Shown: piece by piece, positions 63,442 to 64,000 of the stretch
How positions within the stretch are numbered: position 1 is the first letter of the stretch
Layout: each line of letters starts with the position of its first letter
NCBI GenBank assembly: GCA_964519615.1
Contig: CAZFIM010000001.1
Location: 1 to 64,000, forward strand
Direction of reading: 5' to 3'
DNA length: 64,000 nucleotides
Source: CAZFIM01 sp964519615
Lineage (GTDB): Bacteria > Chloroflexota > Dehalococcoidia > GIF9 > UBA5629
Position numbers and translations under genes: made by a program
The notes under the pieces: model-generated
What the model was told of the DNA's origin: nothing
Database searches by the model: none
What the model saw: only the letters and a program-made list of their open reading frames with translations

Positions 63442-64000
<559 letters not shown>

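Overview
The window looks like a chromosomal segment of an anaerobic, free-living bacterium, most probably a member of the Chloroflexota class Dehalococcoidia. This rests on gene content only: a pyrogallol transhydroxylase-like molybdenum enzyme pair, a paired 2-hydroxyacyl-CoA dehydratase/benzoyl-CoA reductase-type module, a short 'core' MetE-like methionine synthase beside mtnA/mtnP and ahcY, and many c-di-GMP signalling proteins. Most genes sit in a roughly 50% GC background. Two stretches are AT-richer and look imported: hicBA at about 5.1-5.9 kb and the methylase/helicase operon at 25.0-32.3 kb. I found no rRNA, tRNA, CRISPR array or intact insertion sequence.

Layout. 1-5 kb: the end of an MFS transporter, a nitric-oxide-linked ygbA, a leftward DUF2089 / membrane protein / SHOCT-like operon, then amt-glnB ending in a clear terminator, and a probable lipoprotein. 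5.1-5.9 kb: a hicBA toxin-antitoxin module under nested dyads. 6.1-8.5 kb: two translationally coupled HgdB/HgdA-type dehydratase subunits. 8.5-11.3 kb: fakB (DegV) and fakA (fatty acid kinase) behind a consensus promoter with tandem 9-bp repeats. 11.3-14.6 kb: an alpha/beta hydrolase, a ferredoxin-tailed aldo/keto reductase, superoxide dismutase and YtxH. 14.7-19 kb: PAS-HD-GYP and 7TM-PAS-GGDEF proteins and an SRPBCC protein. 19-23.5 kb: a LOG-like protein, enolase, an MBL hydrolase, queF and gap in one direction, ending in a terminator. 23.5-25 kb: a non-coding junkyard of REP-like inverted repeats and a truncated TRAP permease.

25-32.3 kb holds a leftward three-gene operon (PLD-SNF2 helicase, NYN nuclease, Eco57I-type methylase) behind a consensus promoter. 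It is a probable anti-phage system that I could not match to a named type. 32.6-42 kb carries an orphan sensor kinase, a short-leader protein with a PEP-CTERM-like segment, an ECF sigma/DUF5667 pair, a B-box zinc-finger/transglutaminase-like membrane protein and a 7TM-GAF-GGDEF-HD-GYP protein. 42-47.6 kb has cvpA, a MarR-controlled ABC exporter with two matching operators, plsY and an APC permease. 47.7-49.4 kb encodes a large surface protein.

At 49.58-49.87 kb lies what I consider the best candidate for something undescribed: a free-standing RNA gene of about 250 nt. It has a TTGACA-17-TTAAAT promoter, several perfect hairpins and an intrinsic terminator, and I recognise no family. It is followed by a dUTPase/dCTP deaminase family gene and yjbQ. 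51.4-55.1 kb holds the transhydroxylase-like operon with its own promoter and terminator. 55.2-56.7 kb has a tandem TlpA-FN3-TlpA thiol-redox protein. From 57 kb to the right edge lie a bPH-mtnA-mtnP-metE-like operon and a second operon (Lys/Ala-rich protein, THEP1, archaemetzincin, APH/P-loop kinase, ahcY). Together these two make a methionine/SAM salvage neighbourhood.
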